From positions 1 through 17,565 of the forward strand of contig CAYSDI010000077.1 of the NCBI GenBank assembly GCA_964429745.1: a DNA stretch of 17,565 nucleotides. Direction: 5' to 3'. How positions within the stretch are numbered: the first letter of the stretch is position 1; the number at the start of each line of letters is the position of its first letter. The stretch is from WGOA01 sp964429745 (GTDB taxonomy: Bacteria; Bacteroidota; Bacteroidia; Chitinophagales; BACL12). This document shows, piece after piece, positions 14,931 to 17,565 of the stretch. Position numbers and translations under genes: made by a program. The notes below the pieces were generated by a model. The model was not told where the DNA came from, ran no database searches, and saw only the letters and a list, made by a program, of their open reading frames with translations.

Positions 14931-15711
14931 CCGCCACCAACTCGGCGATATCGCGCACGTGAACGTCGTCCTGGCGGTCGGCGTACTTGACGCCGTCGCT
15001 CATCATGGTGTTGCAGAAGGGACAGGCCACAGCCACGTAATCCGGCTTTACTGCCAGTGCTTCGGCCGTGCGGGCGTTGTTTACTTCTTCTTTGCCGGGC
15101 TCGGCCTCCTTGAACATCTGTGCTCCCCCCGCCCCACAGCACATGCCCCGTGATTTGCACGAGCGCATTTCCACCAACTCAGCATCCAGGGCAGCCAGCG
15201 CAGCGCGGGGTGCCTCGTAAATGCCGTTGGTCCGACCCAGGTAGCAGGAATCGTGGAACGTGATGCGCTTGCCCTGGAACGCCCCCCCTTCGACCGACAA
15301 ACGGCCTCCATCCAACAGCTCCTGAATCAGCGAAGTATGGTGCAGTACCGAGTAATTACCGCCGAGTTCAGGGTACTCGTTTTTAAGCGTGTTGAAGCAA
15401 TGCGGGCAGGCGGTCACGATCTTCTTGACACCGTAGCCCTCCAGCGTGGCAATGTTTTGAGCGGCCATCATCTGGAAGAGGAACTCATTGCCCGCGCGTC
15501 GGGCCGGATCGCCGGTGCAGAGTTCTTCCCGGCCCAGCACCGCGAATTTGATCCCCACCTGGTTGAGGATGCGCACCAGCGCCCCGGTCACTTTTTGGGC
15601 GCGTTGGTCAAAACTGCCGGCACATCCCACCCAAAACAAGATTTCGGGTTGCTCGCCGGATGCGGCCATTTCAGCCATGGTGGGCACGCGCGTTAACGAA
15701 GGATTTGCCAT
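14908..15711 (-). CDS. CCG-domain iron-sulfur protein (HdrB/HdrD/GlpC-like)
   Basis: A 267-residue cytoplasmic protein with two cysteine-rich CCG-type domains, the module that in heterodisulfide reductase, GlpC and LutA holds iron-sulfur clusters. The first half has FWVGCAGSFD (C30), ELCTGDPARRAGNE and TACPHCFNTLKNEYPELGG. The second half has FHDSCYLGR, GMCCGAGGAQMF and VACPFCNTMM. The first half has CTGD where a canonical domain has CCG, so only the second set is complete; as I recall this is normal for the family. It would pass electrons from the membrane subunit encoded upstream (15788-17107). The ATG at 15711 (MANPSLTRVPTMAEM) was chosen because homologues start near VPTMAE; an ATG at 15738 would add nine residues. 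The 3' end is duplicated as a 35-bp repeat. Confidence 0.9.
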   Translation of the reverse strand: MANPSLTRVPTMAEMAASGEQPEILFWVGCAGSFDQRAQKVTGALVRILNQVGIKFAVLGREELCTGDPARRAGNEFLFQMMAAQNIATLEGYGVKKIVTACPHCFNTLKNEYPELGGNYSVLHHTSLIQELLDGGRLSVEGGAFQGKRITFHDSCYLGRTNGIYEAPRAALAALDAELVEMRSCKSRGMCCGAGGAQMFKEAEPGKEEVNNARTAEALAVKPDYVAVACPFCNTMMSDGVKYADRQDDVHVRDIAELVAEAAGLFR

Positions 15712-15745
15712 GTAGGGTTGCTGTAAAAATTTGCCCAACAGAAGA

Positions 15746-15792
15746 TTTAAGCTTCGTTTAAGGGTGGTTTAAGCGCCTTTTAGGCGTTTAAG
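15746..15792. repeat. Helically phased TTTAAG repeats between the iron-sulfur genes
   Basis: TTTAAG occurs at 15746-15751, 15757-15762, 15768-15773 and 15787-15792. The first three start exactly 11 bases apart, about one turn of the helix, so the AT steps fall on one face of the DNA. They occupy the 76-base gap between the two iron-sulfur genes; the fourth overlaps the stop of the membrane subunit gene. They may bind a regulator or bend DNA; nothing more can be said from sequence. Confidence 0.6.
15771..15789 (-). terminator. Small hairpin at the stop of the membrane iron-sulfur gene
   Basis: CGCCT (15774-15778) and AGGCG (15782-15786) pair around a 3-base loop, with A-T pairs continuing outside after one mismatch. 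It begins at the TAA stop of the upstream gene. There is no strong U-tract, so it may be an mRNA-stabilising or attenuating hairpin rather than a full terminator between the two genes. Confidence 0.3.
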
Positions 15793-17107
15793 CATCTGCT
15801 TGTGAAATCCATTTGTCCCGATCGGATTGAGCAAACTGCCAAGGCGCTCCGTTGTTTTCCACATGGGTAAACATTTGGGTCCAGCTTTCCGGCGCACTGC
15901 TTTGGTCCAAAATCAGGTGGCGGCGCAATTCCAAAATGATGCTCAGCGGGTTGATGCTGACCGGGCACTCTTCAACACAGGCGTTGCACGTGGTGCAGGC
16001 CCGGAGCTCTTCGGCACTGATGTAATCGCCGAGCAAGGCTTTTCCATCCTGGTGATCCGCGCCGTGCCGTTGCCGGTTTAGCGACAGTTCTTCCATCCGG
16101 TCGCGCGTGTCCATCATGATTTTGCGCGGCGATAGTTTTTTTCCGGTCTGGCTGGCCGGGCAGGCTGCTGTGCAGCGTCCGCATTCCGTGCAGGCATAGG
16201 CGTCCAGCAACTGCTTCCAGCTCAGGTCCTTCACGTCTTTGGCGCCAAACTGGTCCGGAGGCGGTAGCGCCTGGCCGGACGCGGCAGCAGGATCCAACAT
16301 AGACTGAATCTCGCGCTGTATTTCCGGCATATTGCGCATTTGCCCGTTGCCTGAAATTCGGGTGAAATAGGCATTGGGAAACGCGAGCATAATGTGCAAA
16401 TGCTTGGAGAACGGCAGGTAGTTCAAAAAGCTAAACACCACCAGAATATGCAGCCACCAGCCTACCCGCTCCAACACGGTAAGCGTTGCCGGAGAAAAGC
16501 CGCTAAACAGCATCCAAACCACGTTTCCTGAGAGCAAAAAACCATAAGAGCCCTTACCCTCTGCGCGGTGAATCGCTTCGTCAGCGCCGTTCATGGTAAA
16601 GATGGCCGCTATCAACACAATCTCCAGATAAAGGATAATGTTGCCGTCCAGCCGCGGCCAGCCGTTCATCTCCGACTTGACAAAACGCGGCACTTTAAGC
16701 AGGTTGCGACGCGCTAAAAACGCCAGCGTAGCCACAAAGGCCAATAAGCTGAGCACTTCAATGCCGCTAATAATGGCCACATACAGGCCTTTGCCAAAGG
16801 CGCTGTTCTCAATAGCGTGATAGATCAGGCGGTGTTTGCCCGTAAAACCGTCGAGAAAAATCTCGAGCAATTCCACCTGTGTGAGCAAAAAAGCGGTGTA
16901 CACCGCCAAGTGCAACAACGCCGGAATCATGTTGCGGAACATCTTCTTCTGGCCCAGCGCCAACAAGAGCATGTTGCGCAGGGAGCCTTTAACCGGCTCG
17001 GGCTGGCCCATGCGGATGTTCTCGTAAATGCGCTTAAAGCGCAGGCCGGCCATGCTGAAAGCCGCCACCGTCAAAACCGTGAAAATCAAGGGTTGAACGA
17101 ACGCCAT
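15788..17107 (-). CDS. Membrane (Fe-S) protein, NarI/HdrE-like helices fused to a di-cluster ferredoxin domain
   Basis: A 439-residue inner-membrane electron carrier. The N-terminal ~260 residues hold about five or six hydrophobic segments in a nitrate-reductase-gamma-like arrangement, with histidines in LLHLAVY and WWLHILVVF that could bind heme b. The C-terminal part has two 4Fe-4S motifs: C306, C309, C312, C316 in CTECGRCTAACP, and C371, C374, C377, C381 in CTTCNACVEECP. Together with the CCG protein encoded 76 bases downstream it forms the two halves of an HdrDE-like or glycolate-oxidase-like module, probably linking a soluble donor to quinone. No flavoprotein partner is in the window. 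The ATG at 17107 (MAFVQPLIFTVL) starts at the first helix; a longer frame upstream adds a cysteine-rich, non-conserved leader. A 14-bp palindrome sits 36 bases upstream. Confidence 0.9.
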   Translation of the reverse strand: MAFVQPLIFTVLTVAAFSMAGLRFKRIYENIRMGQPEPVKGSLRNMLLLALGQKKMFRNMIPALLHLAVYTAFLLTQVELLEIFLDGFTGKHRLIYHAIENSAFGKGLYVAIISGIEVLSLLAFVATLAFLARRNLLKVPRFVKSEMNGWPRLDGNIILYLEIVLIAAIFTMNGADEAIHRAEGKGSYGFLLSGNVVWMLFSGFSPATLTVLERVGWWLHILVVFSFLNYLPFSKHLHIMLAFPNAYFTRISGNGQMRNMPEIQREIQSMLDPAAASGQALPPPDQFGAKDVKDLSWKQLLDAYACTECGRCTAACPASQTGKKLSPRKIMMDTRDRMEELSLNRQRHGADHQDGKALLGDYISAEELRACTTCNACVEECPVSINPLSIILELRRHLILDQSSAPESWTQMFTHVENNGAPWQFAQSDRDKWISQADA

Positions 17108-17142
17108 TGCGTGCAATTTACAGCAATCCGGAGCACATTTAC

Positions 17143-17156
17143 CAAACGATCGTTTG
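17143..17156. promoter_or_regulatory. Perfect 14-bp palindrome, candidate repressor operator
   Basis: CAAACGATCGTTTG reads the same on both strands. It lies 36 bases upstream of the membrane iron-sulfur gene, inside the 208-base divergent gap. Size, AT-rich arms and central GATC are typical of dimeric TetR-family operators. Position suits repression of the minus-strand gene. No regulator gene is adjacent. Confidence 0.5.
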
Positions 17157-17218
17157 AAAAAATTTGTGCAAAAAGCGATCCGCAAACAAAGACTCTGTAA
17201 ATACGTATAAGGTGAGCA

Positions 17219-17246
17219 TTGTTTGTCGTTTCTTCCTTTACCTTTC
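17219..17246 (+). promoter_or_regulatory. Weak promoter candidate for the right-edge gene
   Basis: TTG (17219-17221), 17 bases, then TACCTTTC (17239-17246), one mismatch from TAnnTTTG. It would start transcription near 17253, upstream of the start proposed at 17316. The match is weak and could be chance. Confidence 0.25.
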
Positions 17247-17315
17247 GCTTCGTTTATGCCCAATACCCCGGTTTTTCATTGCCCTGGAACCATTGTTGGT
17301 CCCAAACTCCTCAGC

Positions 17316-17565
17316 ATGCCCATAAACACGTCTCCTGGCATCCGTTTCGCTGGCCCCAGCCTCTTTGTGCACTTGCTATTTCGGGCGAAGGGCTTAGTGT
17401 TCGCTGCGCTGCCTGCTGTTCTGCTGGTGTGGAGTGTCGGGGTAAGCGGGCAGGCGCTGGCGCGTTTTCCGAAAGCGCAGCCGCAACAAACCGCAACAAC
17501 CTCCGAGCAAACCCGCTCTGACCTGCCTCCTTCTGACCTGCCCCAAGCCGGCCTGACCCCTTCTG
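17316..17565 (+). CDS. Start of a secreted or envelope protein, 3' partial
   Basis: A frame open to the window edge begins MPINTSPGIRFAGPS. It contains a hydrophobic segment, GLVFAALPAVLLVWSVGVSG, that looks like a signal peptide core with cleavage near QALA. The next 30 or so residues are rich in Gln, Thr, Pro and Ser and include SDLPP / SDLPQ repeats. An in-frame ATG at 17256 would lengthen the leader by 20 residues and is less likely. About 83 codons are visible, with no domain. The gene is divergent from the iron-sulfur operon. In other Bacteroidota this area can hold envelope genes such as an amidase or LptD, both of which are exported, but nothing here identifies either. Reality of the gene rests on the signal peptide and the open frame. 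Confidence 0.5.
   Translation, partial: MPINTSPGIRFAGPSLFVHLLFRAKGLVFAALPAVLLVWSVGVSGQALARFPKAQPQQTATTSEQTRSDLPPSDLPQAGLTPS
17517..17565 (+). repeat. Degenerate 15-bp in-frame repeat at the right edge
   Basis: TCTGACCTGCCTCCT (17517-17531) is followed by a close copy at 17532-17546 and a more diverged one at 17547-17561, encoding SDLPP, SDLPQ and AGLTP. The array runs off the window. Just upstream a 10-base unit, CCGCAACAAA / CCGCAACAAC, is also doubled (17481-17500). Confidence 0.6.

Noticed and set aside
17107..17263. Longer N-terminus for the membrane iron-sulfur protein, with extra cysteines
   Set aside because: The added 52 residues cross the palindrome and likely promoter region, are not protein-like, and precede a well-placed ATG at the first membrane helix.
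10333..17315. Search of intergenic gaps for tRNA or other structured RNA genes
   Set aside because: No gap is long enough with cloverleaf pairing or a TTCGANTC-type T-loop; nothing supported.

Overview
The window looks like chromosomal DNA from a member of the phylum Bacteroidota, with moderate GC content and possibly from the Saprospiria/Lewinella side of the phylum; that finer placement is a guess. Three things support the phylum. Several proteins belong to families I know mainly from Bacteroidota: the DUF4294 protein, the small protein usually mislabelled 'ABC transporter ATPase', and the conserved unknown at 4621-5334. Two promoters match the Bacteroidota TTG / TAnnTTTG type. Start codons generally lack a Shine-Dalgarno sequence. 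A run of 100 N inside one gene marks this as a draft assembly.

Layout. Positions 1-2930 (+): the end of an Mpl-like Mur ligase, a DnaQ-type exonuclease and a dolichol-phosphate-mannose-synthase-like glycosyltransferase. Positions 3077-3781 (+): four perfectly spaced 14-bp repeats leading into an exported DUF4294 protein. Positions 3838-4485 (-): a hemolysin III/PAQR membrane protein, divergent from a conserved unknown gene at 4621-5334 (+). Positions 5431-10332 (-): one apparent operon transcribed miaB, sigma-54 activator, lptE, TPR-like protein, secG, behind a good promoter at 10396-10429. Positions 10475-14225 (+): a GT-C-like membrane protein broken by the assembly gap, then a KefB-type cation/proton antiporter. 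Positions 14281-17107 (-): a small conserved protein with its own promoter, a cytoplasmic CCG-domain iron-sulfur protein, and a membrane iron-sulfur protein. Right edge (+): the start of a secreted or membrane protein.

Working together. The gene set is mostly housekeeping with an envelope theme: peptidoglycan (Mur ligase), lipopolysaccharide transport (LptE), protein export (SecG), and glycan or lipid glycosyl transfer (two glycosyltransferases). The two iron-sulfur proteins together resemble a split HdrDE-like, quinone-linked electron-transfer module. A perfect 14-bp palindrome upstream of the membrane subunit looks like an operator.

I did not find a phage, CRISPR array, toxin-antitoxin pair, defence island or biosynthetic cluster. 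The most distinctive signal is the density of short tandem repeats: 14, 15, 24, 30 and 15 bp units, plus a 35-bp direct repeat. Most are multiples of three inside genes, and the assembly gap itself sits inside one of them. No gene-free stretch exceeds about 210 bases.
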